NCBI GenBank assembly: GCA_964404765.1 | Contig: CAYOLL010000067.1 | Coordinates: 1 to 30,523, forward strand | Direction of reading: 5' to 3' | DNA length: 30,523 nucleotides | DNA from: CAYOLL01 sp964404765 [NCBI: uncultured Gemmatimonadota bacterium] | Lineage (GTDB): Bacteria > 4572-55 | Shown: positions 16,934 to 25,699 of the stretch, one piece after another | Numbering within the stretch: the first letter of the stretch is position 1 | Layout: each line of letters starts with the position of its first letter | Notes under the pieces: model-generated | Database searches by the model: none | The model's input: only the letters and a program-made list of their open reading frames with translations | Told to the model about the DNA's origin: nothing | Translations under genes and position numbers: made by a program

Positions 16934-17512
16934 CTATTTTCGCTCGATTTCGACTTCGACCATCGTTGTCACAAAAAACATATCCGGCTTTTTATCATCT
17001 TGCGTAAATTTCCAGGCCAGATTGACATGATAATTGGTCAGCATGATTAAATAGCCCAGGCCGGAGCCGCTGCTTTGACCGGAAGCATTTGCTTCGATTT
17101 GCGCAAGATAAAGCTCGTCCGGATTGCCGGTCAATAAAGTTTTGATAACATCCTGAAGTCGGTTTTTTCGCTCCAAATCAATCGGGTTGGCGATATAAAA
17201 CCGCAGGAGATGCTCCGATAGATACAAGCCAATCCGAATCGGGCGACGGGCATCGCTGACCGAGTATTTGACCGCATTTTCCAGCAATTCGTTAGCGATA
17301 AAGCTTACAGCGTCTTTTAATTCTTTGTGCAGGTGCTGGGCTGCTTTATCATCCACGGGGAAAAACGTGCCCCAATAGCTGGCTAAGAAGTCGGCTGACA
17401 AGCTATTATTGCGCCAGCGTTCCCGAATCGACAGCTTTTCCGTGCAAAAACTCAAGATAAGATATTCTTCCGTTTCATCATGCTCAATATAGTTTCCAAA
17501 AACTTCGACCAT
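16934..17512 (-). CDS. slr1658-like HATPase regulator (anti-sigma kinase type)
   Basis: A 192-residue GHKL-fold protein matching the Synechocystis slr1658 group: MVEVFGNYIEHDETEEYLIL, then LSIRERWRNNSLSADFLASYWGTFFPVDD. The ATP-binding motifs are N box FIANELLENAVKYS (Asn79) and a G box SSGSGLGYLIML (about 148-158). There is no histidine phospho-acceptor domain, so it is not a sensor kinase. It more likely binds and phosphorylates the STAS protein encoded next, as RsbW/SpoIIAB-type proteins do. The ATG at 17512 has a strong AAGGAGG site 5 bases upstream; earlier in-frame codons lack this. It sits between the receptor-SpoIIE gene and the STAS gene, the classic order of a partner-switching module. 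Confidence 0.88.
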   Translation of the reverse strand: MVEVFGNYIEHDETEEYLILSFCTEKLSIRERWRNNSLSADFLASYWGTFFPVDDKAAQHLHKELKDAVSFIANELLENAVKYSVSDARRPIRIGLYLSEHLLRFYIANPIDLERKNRLQDVIKTLLTGNPDELYLAQIEANASGQSSGSGLGYLIMLTNYHVNLAWKFTQDDKKPDMFFVTTMVEVEIERK

Positions 17513-17532
17513 AACGCCTCCTTGAATAAAAT

Positions 17533-17628
17533 GGAGTAGCAAACTTCAGTTTGCCCGTAAATTACAGTGATTGCAAACTTCAGTTTGCCCGTAAATTACA
17601 GTGATTGCAAACTTCAGTTTGCTATTCC
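17533..17628. repeat. Palindromic repeat family A, copy 3, with 34-bp tandem units
   Basis: The 16-bp core GCAAACTTCAGTTTGC occurs three times (17539, 17573, 17607). The first two are each followed by the same 18-base spacer, CCGTAAATTACAGTGATT, giving two identical 34-bp units plus a final core. The outer ends GGAGTAG and CTATTCC are inverted as in copies 1 and 2. It occupies the gap between the receptor-SpoIIE gene and the slr1658-like gene. Confidence 0.9.
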
Positions 17629-17631
17629 GGT

Positions 17632-19299
17632 TCAACGCTGCTTTAATACAATTAAAGTTAAATCGTCATAAACTTTTTGCTTCCCAATAAAAGCGCGAAC
17701 ATCTTTGATAATGGAGTTCTTGATTGCATCCGCTTCCAGGTCCCAGTTTTGGGTAATCACCTGACATAATCGCTCAATTCCGTATAGCTCGCGCCGGTCG
17801 TTTTCCGCCTCGGTAAAACCGTCGGTGTAAAGTACCACGCCATCGCCGGGATTCAGCGAAATATTTATTTCCGAAATCAAGTGCGCAATGTTTTCATCCA
17901 GGCCAATCGGAAACCCCAGATCAATTGTGTCAATGCGCTCGATTTGGCCGCCTTTCCGCACCAGCAGCAGTTCTTCGTGCTGGCCGCTCAGGCGAATATT
18001 GCCGGCCCGGTAGTCTAACAAGGCCAGTGTCAGGCTTTTATTCGCCTGCATCCGCTGCACATTACCATAGATGGTGCGGTTTAAAACATCCAGAAAAACC
18101 TTGTCATCCGTAATGCCGCTGTTTAGAAGCGTCCGCACGGCGGTCTGCACCATCAGCATGACGACGCCACTTTCCAGGCCATGACCGGTTACATCGCCGA
18201 TGCCTATTTTTATGACGCCATTATGAGATAACACGTCATAATAATCGCCGCCGACCTCATCAGCCGGCTCCATAAAGCCGGCAATATCCAGCGATTTAAT
18301 CTGCAGCAGTTCTTCTTGGCGCGGCAAAACCATTTGTTGAATCTGACGCGTAATTTCCAGCTCGGCGCCCATGCGCAAATTTTCCTGCTTGAGCTGCTCG
18401 TTAAGCACTTTAATTTCTTCAAAAGCTCCGGCCAATTGATCTGAGGCTTTTTTTAACTGCTCGGTACGTTCCTCAACTTTGGCTTCCAGATTCTCCGTCA
18501 GATCTTTGATCGAAATTCGCATTTTGTCAACATCACCAATTAACTGTCCAAACTCATCGCTGCTGCGGGCTATGAGCGGGCTATCCAAATCGCCGGCAGC
18601 GATCAGGCGAACATGCGTGGCTAATTTCTCAATCGGATTGGTCATGATGGCGCCAAACCAGTAGGCCACACCCGCACTTGTGAGCATCAAAAGCATCGTC
18701 AGCAAGGACGAAATTTTCCATAAATCAAAACGCGCCTGATGCAGCGAGATTGTATTTAGCACAACGTAAATGTAGCCGATTGCTTTACTTTTTGCCGCAG
18801 CCGCGGCCTGCTTTTTATCCGGCACAGCGCCCGAACTTTCTTCCGGCTCGACGGGCGATTCAAAAATAAAGCGGATGCTTTCCAGGACATCGCGCGCGTC
18901 ATCATGGCGAATTGCATTGGCGCCCGTAGCAAGTTGCGGCTCAATAAAATCATTTTTAATCTTCCCGAATTGCGGATAATTTTCTTCATCGCTGGTGGCA
19001 ATTATGGTTCCGTCAGCATAGGCGACAATGAGCAGTTTAATATCCGGGGTTTGGGCGGCCACTTCATTGATCAACGATTGCAGATTGGAAAAGCTGCTTT
19101 CCTGAATGCCCTGGGCAGCGACAACCGAAAAGTTGCTATTGATGAGCTGCGCCCGTTGCTCAATAGATTGGATCAGCAATCCCTCGGAGCGCTTGAGCAT
19201 GGATAAAAAAAGCGCAAATAACGATAGACTCAAGATGGCGACAATGCCCAAAATAAACTTATATTTGATACTTAAGTTGGTCAAAAAATGTTTTTTCAT
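17632..19299 (-). CDS. Transmembrane receptor with HAMP and SpoIIE phosphatase output
   Basis: Membrane receptor (555 residues) whose cytoplasmic end is a PP2C-type Ser/Thr phosphatase. Transmembrane segment 1 lies at about 14-36 and an extracytoplasmic sensor region at about 37-195 (IEQRAQLINSNFSVVAAQGIQ...ADGTIIATSDEENYPQFGKI). Transmembrane segment 2 is about 196-216, HAMP about 216-268, and a coiled coil about 269-325. The SpoIIE domain (about 330-553) has EVGGDYYDVL, GDVTGHGLESG, VVLYTDGFTEAE and YDDLTLIVL, so metal-binding aspartates are in place. Its ATG overlaps the stop of the preceding histidine kinase gene by four bases (ATGA), implying coupled translation. The sensor is almost the same as that of the kinase. 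The likely substrate is the STAS protein at 16386-16730. Confidence 0.92.
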   Translation of the reverse strand: MKKHFLTNLSIKYKFILGIVAILSLSLFALFLSMLKRSEGLLIQSIEQRAQLINSNFSVVAAQGIQESSFSNLQSLINEVAAQTPDIKLLIVAYADGTIIATSDEENYPQFGKIKNDFIEPQLATGANAIRHDDARDVLESIRFIFESPVEPEESSGAVPDKKQAAAAAKSKAIGYIYVVLNTISLHQARFDLWKISSLLTMLLMLTSAGVAYWFGAIMTNPIEKLATHVRLIAAGDLDSPLIARSSDEFGQLIGDVDKMRISIKDLTENLEAKVEERTEQLKKASDQLAGAFEEIKVLNEQLKQENLRMGAELEITRQIQQMVLPRQEELLQIKSLDIAGFMEPADEVGGDYYDVLSHNGVIKIGIGDVTGHGLESGVVMLMVQTAVRTLLNSGITDDKVFLDVLNRTIYGNVQRMQANKSLTLALLDYRAGNIRLSGQHEELLLVRKGGQIERIDTIDLGFPIGLDENIAHLISEINISLNPGDGVVLYTDGFTEAENDRRELYGIERLCQVITQNWDLEADAIKNSIIKDVRAFIGKQKVYDDLTLIVLKQR

Positions 19300-21023
19300 T
19301 TGCTGACTGCCGCGGATAGCGGGACTCCATTATTGCTGAGCGGAATAGAAACGGTAAACGTCGTGCCCTCTTCGGGTTTGCTGTCGACTTTGATAACCCC
19401 ACTATATAATTGAATCAGTTTTCGCACATAGCTAAGACCCAAACCGGTGCCGGTCGTCGGCTTGGTAGAAAAAAAAGGCTCATAAATCTTCGCCTTGATG
19501 CTATCCGGAATACCATTGCCATTGTCATGGATGGTCAGGATCTGGAAGGCATCGTTTTCAGCAAGTTTTAGCTGAACCAGGCGTTCACGCGCATCATTCA
19601 CCTCGCCAAAAGCTTCCACGGCGTTTTCCAGCAAGTGGGTAAGAATAGACTTAAAGTGGGTCGCCGATCCTTTGACCAGGCCGGTAGTAACGATATCCGT
19701 TTTTAAGCCGACGTTAAATTTGTCAAAAAGCGGGCTCAGATCGTTTATAACCTCGATCAGCAGCAGTTTTATATCTACGACATCCCGACCGGCATAGTCG
19801 TTATTGAGTTGGGAATATTCAAAAATTTGTGATGTGACTTTCATTGCCCGAGCCGTTGAGTCACGAACCATTCGCAACACCTGATCCATTCGCTCCTCGT
19901 TGGCTTCAAGTTGCATAAAGTAGCCGACGGCCTCATCCCGTTCATTTTGGGGAATGCTCGTTTCCAGCAAATTATACAGCTTCTCCAGTGTCTCAGAGTT
20001 GGTCTCGCACAAGGTCTTGTTGTCAGTGATTACTGTCTGGACGACAATAGATGCGCCGGTCAGGGCATTGCGCATTTCGTGGGCAAAACCGCCTGCCATA
20101 AGCTGCTCAAGGGATTCCTTTTCCAGCTTAACAATTCGGGCATGAGCTTCTTCCAACTGTTGGGTACGTTCTTCAACTTTGGCTTCCAAATTTTCGGTCA
20201 AATCTTTGATCGAAACACGCATTTTTTCGACATCCGCTATCAATTGGCCGACTTCGTCAGTGCCTCGGGCATGGATGGCGTTATCCAGATTGCCGGCGGC
20301 GATGCTCCGGACTTCCCGGGCCAGAAACTGGATCGGATGGGTCATCTGCGAGCCGAATTTAAAGGCTACGCCTGCGCCGGCCACTAACAAAACCATAGCC
20401 AAGCCCGTGGAAAACAGCCACAAATCGGCGCGAGCCTGCTGCAAGCGATCCGTATTTAAAGCAACATAAATAAAGCCGATTGCTTTTCCTTTGCGATTGG
20501 CTGTTTCCGATGCCGGCTCGATTTGGCCGCTGTCCGGCGATGAATCTTCATTTAGCGGATCATTTTCGGACTCGCCACCGGATTCGTAGATAAAACGGAT
20601 GCTTTCCAGAATATTGCGCGAGTCATCCTGATGAATGGCGTCGGCAAAATTTGTAATCTGGCTATTGATGAGCGCATTTTTTATTTTACCAAACTGTGGA
20701 TAATTTTTCTTATCGCTGGTTGCAATAACGGTTCCGTCCGTATACGACACAACCAGCAAGCTGATGTCTTTACTCTGAGCCGCGACCTCATTAATGAGCA
20801 TTTGGAGGTTGGAAAAACTGCTTTCCTGAATGCCCTGGGCCGCGACAACCGAAAAATTGCTATTGATAAGCTGCGCCCGCTGCTCAATGGACTGAATCAA
20901 CAATCCTTCCGAGCGAGTGAGCATAGACAAAAAAAGCGTCAATAATGACAGACTTAAAATGGCGACAATGCCCAAAATAAATTTATACTTGATGCTCAGA
21001 TTAAGTAACAGCCATTTTCTCAT
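19296..21023 (-). CDS. Transmembrane receptor histidine kinase, sensor twin of the SpoIIE receptor
   Basis: Membrane sensor kinase of 575 residues. Transmembrane segment 1 is about 14-36, the extracytoplasmic sensor about 37-200, transmembrane segment 2 about 202-222, HAMP about 222-275, and a coiled coil about 276-308. The H box is LMAGGFAHEMRNALTG with His315. The ATPase domain has N box HLLENAVEAFGE, G1 DNGNGIPD and G2 GTGLGLSYV. Over the first 80 residues it differs from the downstream SpoIIE receptor at only eight positions by my count. The two diverge in an acidic/Gln-Ala insert (about 148-180) and become similar again through HAMP (KDLTENLEAKVEERT) before the outputs part. It is the first gene of the signalling operon, with AAGGG upstream of the ATG. 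No cognate receiver protein is in the window. Confidence 0.92.
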   Translation of the reverse strand: MRKWLLLNLSIKYKFILGIVAILSLSLLTLFLSMLTRSEGLLIQSIEQRAQLINSNFSVVAAQGIQESSFSNLQMLINEVAAQSKDISLLVVSYTDGTVIATSDKKNYPQFGKIKNALINSQITNFADAIHQDDSRNILESIRFIYESGGESENDPLNEDSSPDSGQIEPASETANRKGKAIGFIYVALNTDRLQQARADLWLFSTGLAMVLLVAGAGVAFKFGSQMTHPIQFLAREVRSIAAGNLDNAIHARGTDEVGQLIADVEKMRVSIKDLTENLEAKVEERTQQLEEAHARIVKLEKESLEQLMAGGFAHEMRNALTGASIVVQTVITDNKTLCETNSETLEKLYNLLETSIPQNERDEAVGYFMQLEANEERMDQVLRMVRDSTARAMKVTSQIFEYSQLNNDYAGRDVVDIKLLLIEVINDLSPLFDKFNVGLKTDIVTTGLVKGSATHFKSILTHLLENAVEAFGEVNDARERLVQLKLAENDAFQILTIHDNGNGIPDSIKAKIYEPFFSTKPTTGTGLGLSYVRKLIQLYSGVIKVDSKPEEGTTFTVSIPLSNNGVPLSAAVSK

Positions 21024-21169
21024 GCCATGCCCTTAAGCTTAAGATGATTACAATCGGAAGAACTCAAGCGCTTTGAACACGTTTGTGGAAACGCGGGGAA
21101 GGCGGAAAAACGGAGCGCCAAATTTCCAAAATCGCTTCAAAATTTCCGCGAATGTAAGGGATATACTCG

Positions 21170-21224
21170 TTAACGCAAGATTATGCGTTGGCGCTTTTCA
21201 GCCATACCCATAATCTTGCGTTAA
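21170..21224. repeat. Perfect 16-bp inverted repeat with 23-base loop
   Basis: TTAACGCAAGATTATG (21170-21185) and its exact complement CATAATCTTGCGTTAA (21209-21224). The TTAACGCAAGA edge resembles the family E repeats near the right end of the window. It lies about 150 bp upstream of the receptor kinase ATG. Confidence 0.85.
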
Positions 21225-21260
21225 AATTCGTCGTTGTGTGTCTGTTGCTTTTTCGGGTCT

Positions 21261-21290
21261 AATGCTTGCAAAGTTTACATTGCAAGCATT
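21261..21290. repeat. Perfect 11-bp inverted repeat
   Basis: AATGCTTGCAA (21261-21271) and TTGCAAGCATT (21280-21290) with an 8-base loop. No T tract follows closely on either strand, so it is not an obvious terminator; it could be an operator-like or mobile palindrome. Confidence 0.7.
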
Positions 21291-21380
21291 TGCTTTGCGC
21301 ACGGGTTAAGATATACGAATGGGCGTTGCGCGGCATATAAAAAAGTAAGTTCTTATATAAAAAGATGGTAACCAAGTACA

Positions 21381-21409
21381 TTGCAATTCAAGTTTTTCTA
21401 TGGTATAAT
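21381..21409 (+). promoter_or_regulatory. Consensus-like sigma70 promoter of the transposase remnant
   Basis: TTGCAA (21381-21386), 17-base spacer, TATAAT (21404-21409). The -10 is a perfect match. It lies about 60 bases ahead of the transposase ATG, reads rightwards, and is probably the original element promoter. It now points into the 3' ends of leftward genes. Confidence 0.6.
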
Positions 21410-21467
21410 GTTTCTCCGGAAGTATAGAAGTCACATCATTTTAATTTGACTTTCGGAGGAAATTCGA

Positions 21468-21627
21468 ATGAAGACCCAACATATCGTATTAAGCGCTGAA
21501 GACCGTCAGTCGTTAACTGCATTAGTTGATAGAGGTAAAAAAATCAGCTCGCGTTATCAAGCGGGCAATGGCCCTTTTAGCGTTGGATAGGGGACAAATC
21601 AGACCTTCACCCAAAATATGGGCTTGA
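21468..21627 (+). pseudogene. IS630-family transposase, 5' remnant with frameshift
   Basis: An ATG with a CGGAGGA ribosome site (21454-21460) opens a frame reading MKTQHIVLSAEDRQSLTALV and on to RGKKISSRYQ, which ends at TAG 21588-21590. This is the usual N-terminus of IS630-type transposases ('...V.L...ER..L..LV..GK...R...RA..LL.LDRGQ'). Removing one G near 21561 restores RAMALLALDRGQ in the next frame, the expected continuation. Homology then stops at about 21598, where the broken gene on the other strand begins; the shifted frame closes at 21625-21627. The catalytic DDE domain is absent, so the element cannot move itself. The left end of the insertion is probably near 21350, where A/T-rich sequence with AGTAAGTTC begins. 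Confidence 0.75.
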
Positions 21628-22014
21628 TAATTCGGCACCCATTCCGATTGACTGCTGTGCTAGGTCAGCGGAAAAACTTGATGCGTCCAAAAATTGCGCT
21701 CTCCGCCACGATTATAGTCCGCAATAATGGCAGTGGAGTGCCCTAAAATACGGTTAATGTTACGGAAGCCGTTGGCAAATTGGATATTACTAACTCGACG
21801 TGAGTCAAAGCCGTTGCGCAAAATGTCAAAGCTGCCGTTGAGCATGGCAGTTGCCGGCGTGAATTGCCCCATGCTGCCATAGTTTAGTTGCGGCTTGTAG
21901 AGATAAAACGCTCTTAGCTGAGCAAAAACTTTGTCAGGCAGAATTAACGCCCATCCAACACCCAGAAAAAGCAGACATCGGATTAGCTGCCAAAAATGCT
22001 TCGCTATGGCGCAT
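21598..22014 (-). pseudogene. Broken gene for an exported protein, truncated by the IS630 remnant
   Basis: An ATG at 22012-22014, four bases after the protease stop codon, starts MRHS. Skipping one base near 22002 gives a convincing signal sequence, KHFWQLIRCLLFLGVGWALI, followed by LPDKVFAQ. The same frame continues with YKPQLNYGSMGQFTPATAML and ends at TAG (21660-21662). Beyond that stop the frame still reads like protein (HSSQSEWVPNYQAHILGEGL) until about 21598, where the transposase remnant begins. So I see a frameshift, an in-frame stop (one change from CAG) and loss of the 3' end. I do not recognise the family. The position suggests it was the second gene of the protease transcript. An alternative is a short live ORF at 21660-21872, which I think less likely. 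Confidence 0.55.
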
Positions 22015-22017
22015 CTT

Positions 22018-25000
22018 CTAATGCAGCAGAATCAACCGCTTCTCCACCGCATTCCCGTTGGCCTCCAGCCGATAAAGATAGACCCCGGAACCGGCCGGTT
22101 GACCGGCCTCATTTTTGCCGTCCCACAGGTTTGTCGTTAAACCAGCCGGCATGTGTTCATCCGCCAGCGTTTTGACCAATTGCCCGGCCAGGTTGTAGAT
22201 GCGCAGTTTGACCGCCGCGGGCGCGGGCAATTCGTAGCGGATCGCCGTTGTTTCGCGGAAGGGATTTGGGTAATTGCCGAGCAAGCGCGCTTTGGCCGCG
22301 GGAATAATCGCCGGGTGATCGTCCTCGGGCGTCTCGATGCCAAGAGCGCCGTCGCCGACGACGTAGGCCGAGTTCAACCGCCATTCGGCGCTGTTGCCGC
22401 TCGCATCCACCATCCGAATCTTCAAATCAATCCGGGTCGAATCTTTGACGGTGGTTGGGGACAGATCGGCCTGATACAACCTTCCGATGAACGAGTCTTC
22501 CTGCGCGGCTTGCACAGGAACTTCCTGCCAGACGGATGCCCCGGATGCTTTAAACCAGACGCGGGTCGAGTCCGTCCGAACGGATTGATAATGCTGGTCC
22601 AGACCGGAAAGATCTTCGTATGTATAGAAAAAATCAGCTGTCGCCAACACGAGTGTTCCTTTTTTACCGGCAGTCAAATGGCTGGCCGGCTGATTTTCAG
22701 CATCTCGCAGTTTCAGCGCGGTCAGAACCGGCGGATTGGCGTCCGTGCGCTGAAGATCAAAATTGGCGGTGTAGTTAGCGGCGCCGCGCTGACCAGCCAC
22801 CCAATGATTGGCGTAGTTCAATTCAAAACGGTAGGGGGCGGCTGGCAGGTTGTGCGCCTCAAAATCGTAGAGTGTGTCGGTTTCGACCAGCGCGTTATGC
22901 CGATCAAAAAGGCGATATTCGGCATTGAGCAGATCCAGCCGCCATTCTTTCTGCGGGCCGTACGAGCCGAAGCCCCAGATGTCAAAATTGGGCGCGTTGG
23001 GCAGATTGTTCAAAAAATAACCTTCGCCATGAATCGGCTCCAGGCCGAAAACAATTTCGCCGCCGTCAGCATACAAATCTACGTCCGGGGTCGGAAAATC
23101 AAAGCAGCCGATTTTGTCACCGGCCACGGTGTAAAGCGGGGTGAACAGCCACGTCTGATTGTAATCACGTGCTTCCTGCGCCAATTCGGCCAGACCCCAG
23201 GCTGTAAAGCCAAAGCCGGAATGCGCATCGGCGGTCGCATAAACCGTGGCTGCTGCCGGCGGACTTTGGACAAGCATCCGATCTCGGCTGTCATAAAGGC
23301 CAATCGCAAAAAATTGGCCGGGCGCAAACTCAAATTTAAGCGTGTTGGCAAAGGCTAAGAATTTATTTGCCTCGGTCGGCGGATAATGAATGACGGTGGT
23401 CAACTTGCGATAGGCCGCCGGCGAATTAGTCAGGGTGTGATCACCGTGCACACCTTGCAGCGCGTCATATTGCAGCGATTCAATGGTTTTGGCGACGGTA
23501 TTGGTGACGAACTCGCCGGTCAACAGCTTGATCCGGTCCGAAAAAGGCGACGTCAGCAGCGAATAAGCTCCGCTGATGTTGGAAGTGATCGACGCGCCGG
23601 CCAGCAAACGATATCCTGGCGGGTAAACCCAGATATAGTCGATGTCGCGGCGGCTTTCGCTAAACGGCAGACCGGCGTTATCAACACCTTTTAGTTCGAT
23701 TTTGTGCACGGCTTCCTGTGCGCTTACGGCAAGATTGGCGTAACCTTCGATATCCACATTTTCGCGAAAAACAAATTTTGACGCGATACCCGGTTCAAAG
23801 CTGTGAAAGTCCGCCGCCAAAATGTAGCGCCCTTTCGGAACCACTACGTCGGCGGTGTACATGTCAATCCAATCGCCATCGGAAGCATAGGCGTTCTCGC
23901 TAAACAGTGAGAAATCGGCGTAAGGTTCATCAAATGTCAGGGTGACTTTAGACGCTTTGACAAAAGCCCAGGGAATGCTCAGGATGTTCTGTGTGCCGGT
24001 CAAATGAAGACGGCCCTCGTAGGTCATGGGAAATTCTGTCGGATAAGACACCAGGGCATTGGTGACGGCGAGGGAGATAATCAGTTGTTGCGCAGCGCCC
24101 GCTGCCAGGGTAAAATGAGCGGGCGAGACGGTGAGGGCAATACCCGGCTGCAAACCGTCCGCCGTCATCGAAAAAGTTTGGGTTACGGCGGCATGATTAA
24201 AGACGCGGAGTGTATCCGTAACTGACCAAATGGCCTGATCCGCCGCATCCAGACCAAAACTCAGTAAGGCCGGTTGGACTGAAACTTCGGCGCGGGCGGC
24301 GGCTAAGGCGTCGATCCGCCCGGCGCCCTGCGTCATGACATCATGGCCCAAATCCAATGCCGTCGTCACGATGGCGGACTTAATATCAGCGGGGCTCCAC
24401 TCCGGGTGGATGGCTTTGAGCAAGGCCGCCACGCCGGTCACATGCGGTGCGGCCATGGAAGTGCCACTATGACGGGCATAAGTATGCGCCGGCGCCAGTG
24501 AATTGATATTCACGCCGGGGGCGATAATTTCGGGCTTGATCGCATAGGTCATGAGCGCGGGGCCCTTGGAGCTGAACCAGGCCATTTTATCATGCTTATC
24601 GGAGGCTCCAACCGTAATTGCTGTGCGGGCCGTGCCCGGGCTGCCGATCGTCAAATAGTCGCCGTCATTACCGGCGGCGATGCAAGCGGTAACGCCCAAA
24701 GTATTAATATGATCAATGGCCTGCGACATTGGATCGTCCGGATTGCCGTATCCGCCCAGGCTGATGCTCAGAATATCCACATGATCCGATGGGTCGCCGT
24801 TGTTGTTGGGGTCACCCGCCCGCTCGATGCCGCTGATAATGTCATCTTCCCAGCCATAACCATCCTGATCCAGCACTTTAAACGCCATCAGGCGCACGTC
24901 GGGAGCCACCCCGCGTAACGAATCGTCATCCGCCGCGACAATGCCGGCCACATGGGTGCCGTGTCCATGATCGTCAAACGGATCGGCGTCGTTATTGGCA

Positions 25001-25668
25001 AAGTCATAACCACCCATCACTTTATGATCCGGGCCAAAGCCGCCGCCGAGCGCCGGATGGGTATAATCCACGCCGGTATCCAAAATACCGACGATCACGC
25101 CCTGCCCGGTTGTGCCGTAATTCTGCCAGACTTGATCGGCCTTGATCAGCGGCACACTCTCATCCAAATATGCCTGCACCCGCTCGTTTCGATGCACTTT
25201 TTTGACATAAGGCAAATGCGTAATGCTGCCTAAGGCAGAACGAGGAATGGTTATCACCACGCCGAAAAAGAGTTTGTAAAATTGTCGCTTGACGGTTATC
25301 GAAATAGCAGCGTTGGCTCGCGCCGCCTGCTTTTGCTCAATTTGTCGCAGGTCATTGCCAAACGTGTCAAAACGCCGTTGATAATCGGCAGCGGTCAGCG
25401 TCTCCCGCGCCGGCGCGCCGGCCTGAACCCACAACGGCGCTTCTTTAAACTCGACAATCAGCTCTAACACTTCTGCCGGATCGGTCGGTCGGTCAATGAT
25501 TTCGCCTTCCCGCGTGATGAGCACATTCGTATTTTTGCCGGTCGTTTGCGACACGACCGGTTTTTGCCCATGACTTGACCCCTGGACTCGAATAGCGTCT
25601 GCATCGGAATTTCGCAGCACAAGTTGCAGCAGAATAAAGATGGTCAAACAGATGTTTTTAAGGCTCAT
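22018..25668 (-). CDS. Secreted subtilisin-like (S8) serine protease with FlgD/Por-type C-terminal domain
   Basis: Large exported endopeptidase of 1216 residues. It has an N-terminal signal segment ([18 protein letters not shown]), then a propeptide of inhibitor-I9 type (about 60-155). The S8 catalytic domain has Asp in [12 protein letters not shown] (about 196), His in [11 protein letters not shown] (about 237), oxyanion Asn in AAGND, and Ser in [12 protein letters not shown] (about 402). Calcium-loop-like [10 protein letters not shown] lies between them. After the catalytic domain (about 460) come several beta-rich domains (about 460-1100). The end is a FlgD-like/Por-secretion sorting domain: [20 protein letters not shown], then [16 protein letters not shown] and [12 protein letters not shown] chose the ATG at 25668 because AAGGAT lies 6 bases upstream; an in-frame ATG at 25695 is weaker. 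It is probably surface-bound or released to degrade external protein. Confidence 0.92.
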   Translation of the reverse strand: MSLKNICLTIFILLQLVLRNSDADAIRVQGSSHGQKPVVSQTTGKNTNVLITREGEIIDRPTDPAEVLELIVEFKEAPLWVQAGAPARETLTAADYQRRFDTFGNDLRQIEQKQAARANAAISITVKRQFYKLFFGVVITIPRSALGSITHLPYVKKVHRNERVQAYLDESVPLIKADQVWQNYGTTGQGVIVGILDTGVDYTHPALGGGFGPDHKVMGGYDFANNDADPFDDHGHGTHVAGIVAADDDSLRGVAPDVRLMAFKVLDQDGYGWEDDIISGIERAGDPNNNGDPSDHVDILSISLGGYGNPDDPMSQAIDHINTLGVTACIAAGNDGDYLTIGSPGTARTAITVGASDKHDKMAWFSSKGPALMTYAIKPEIIAPGVNINSLAPAHTYARHSGTSMAAPHVTGVAALLKAIHPEWSPADIKSAIVTTALDLGHDVMTQGAGRIDALAAARAEVSVQPALLSFGLDAADQAIWSVTDTLRVFNHAAVTQTFSMTADGLQPGIALTVSPAHFTLAAGAAQQLIISLAVTNALVSYPTEFPMTYEGRLHLTGTQNILSIPWAFVKASKVTLTFDEPYADFSLFSENAYASDGDWIDMYTADVVVPKGRYILAADFHSFEPGIASKFVFRENVDIEGYANLAVSAQEAVHKIELKGVDNAGLPFSESRRDIDYIWVYPPGYRLLAGASITSNISGAYSLLTSPFSDRIKLLTGEFVTNTVAKTIESLQYDALQGVHGDHTLTNSPAAYRKLTTVIHYPPTEANKFLAFANTLKFEFAPGQFFAIGLYDSRDRMLVQSPPAAATVYATADAHSGFGFTAWGLAELAQEARDYNQTWLFTPLYTVAGDKIGCFDFPTPDVDLYADGGEIVFGLEPIHGEGYFLNNLPNAPNFDIWGFGSYGPQKEWRLDLLNAEYRLFDRHNALVETDTLYDFEAHNLPAAPYRFELNYANHWVAGQRGAANYTANFDLQRTDANPPVLTALKLRDAENQPASHLTAGKKGTLVLATADFFYTYEDLSGLDQHYQSVRTDSTRVWFKASGASVWQEVPVQAAQEDSFIGRLYQADLSPTTVKDSTRIDLKIRMVDASGNSAEWRLNSAYVVGDGALGIETPEDDHPAIIPAAKARLLGNYPNPFRETTAIRYELPAPAAVKLRIYNLAGQLVKTLADEHMPAGLTTNLWDGKNEAGQPAGSGVYLYRLEANGNAVEKRLILLH

Positions 25669-25699
25669 AATGCGATCCTTGTATGAAGGTGTCATGTTG

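Larger units (their letters stand above)
21024..21350. other. Upstream region of the signalling operon; hairpins, no gene
   Basis: About 330 bp with no credible ORF. It contains two strong inverted repeats (listed separately). A promoter for the leftward signalling operon should lie here, but I could not pick a convincing -35/-10 pair. Confidence 0.5.

Noticed and set aside
17539-17622. Short CRISPR-like array (palindromic repeats with 18-base spacers)
   Set aside because: The spacers are identical, only three cores exist, the repeat is 16 bp, and no cas gene is near. It is a tandem expansion of family A.
21660-21872. A live 70-residue protein
   Set aside because: The same frame continues upstream into a signal sequence and downstream past the stop codon, so it looks like the middle of a broken gene.
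22153-23358. A 401-codon open frame on the plus strand
   Set aside because: It lies antisense to the subtilase gene, whose frame has full catalytic motifs and a sorting domain. The plus-strand translation is rich in R/Q/G with no recognisable domain, typical of a shadow frame.
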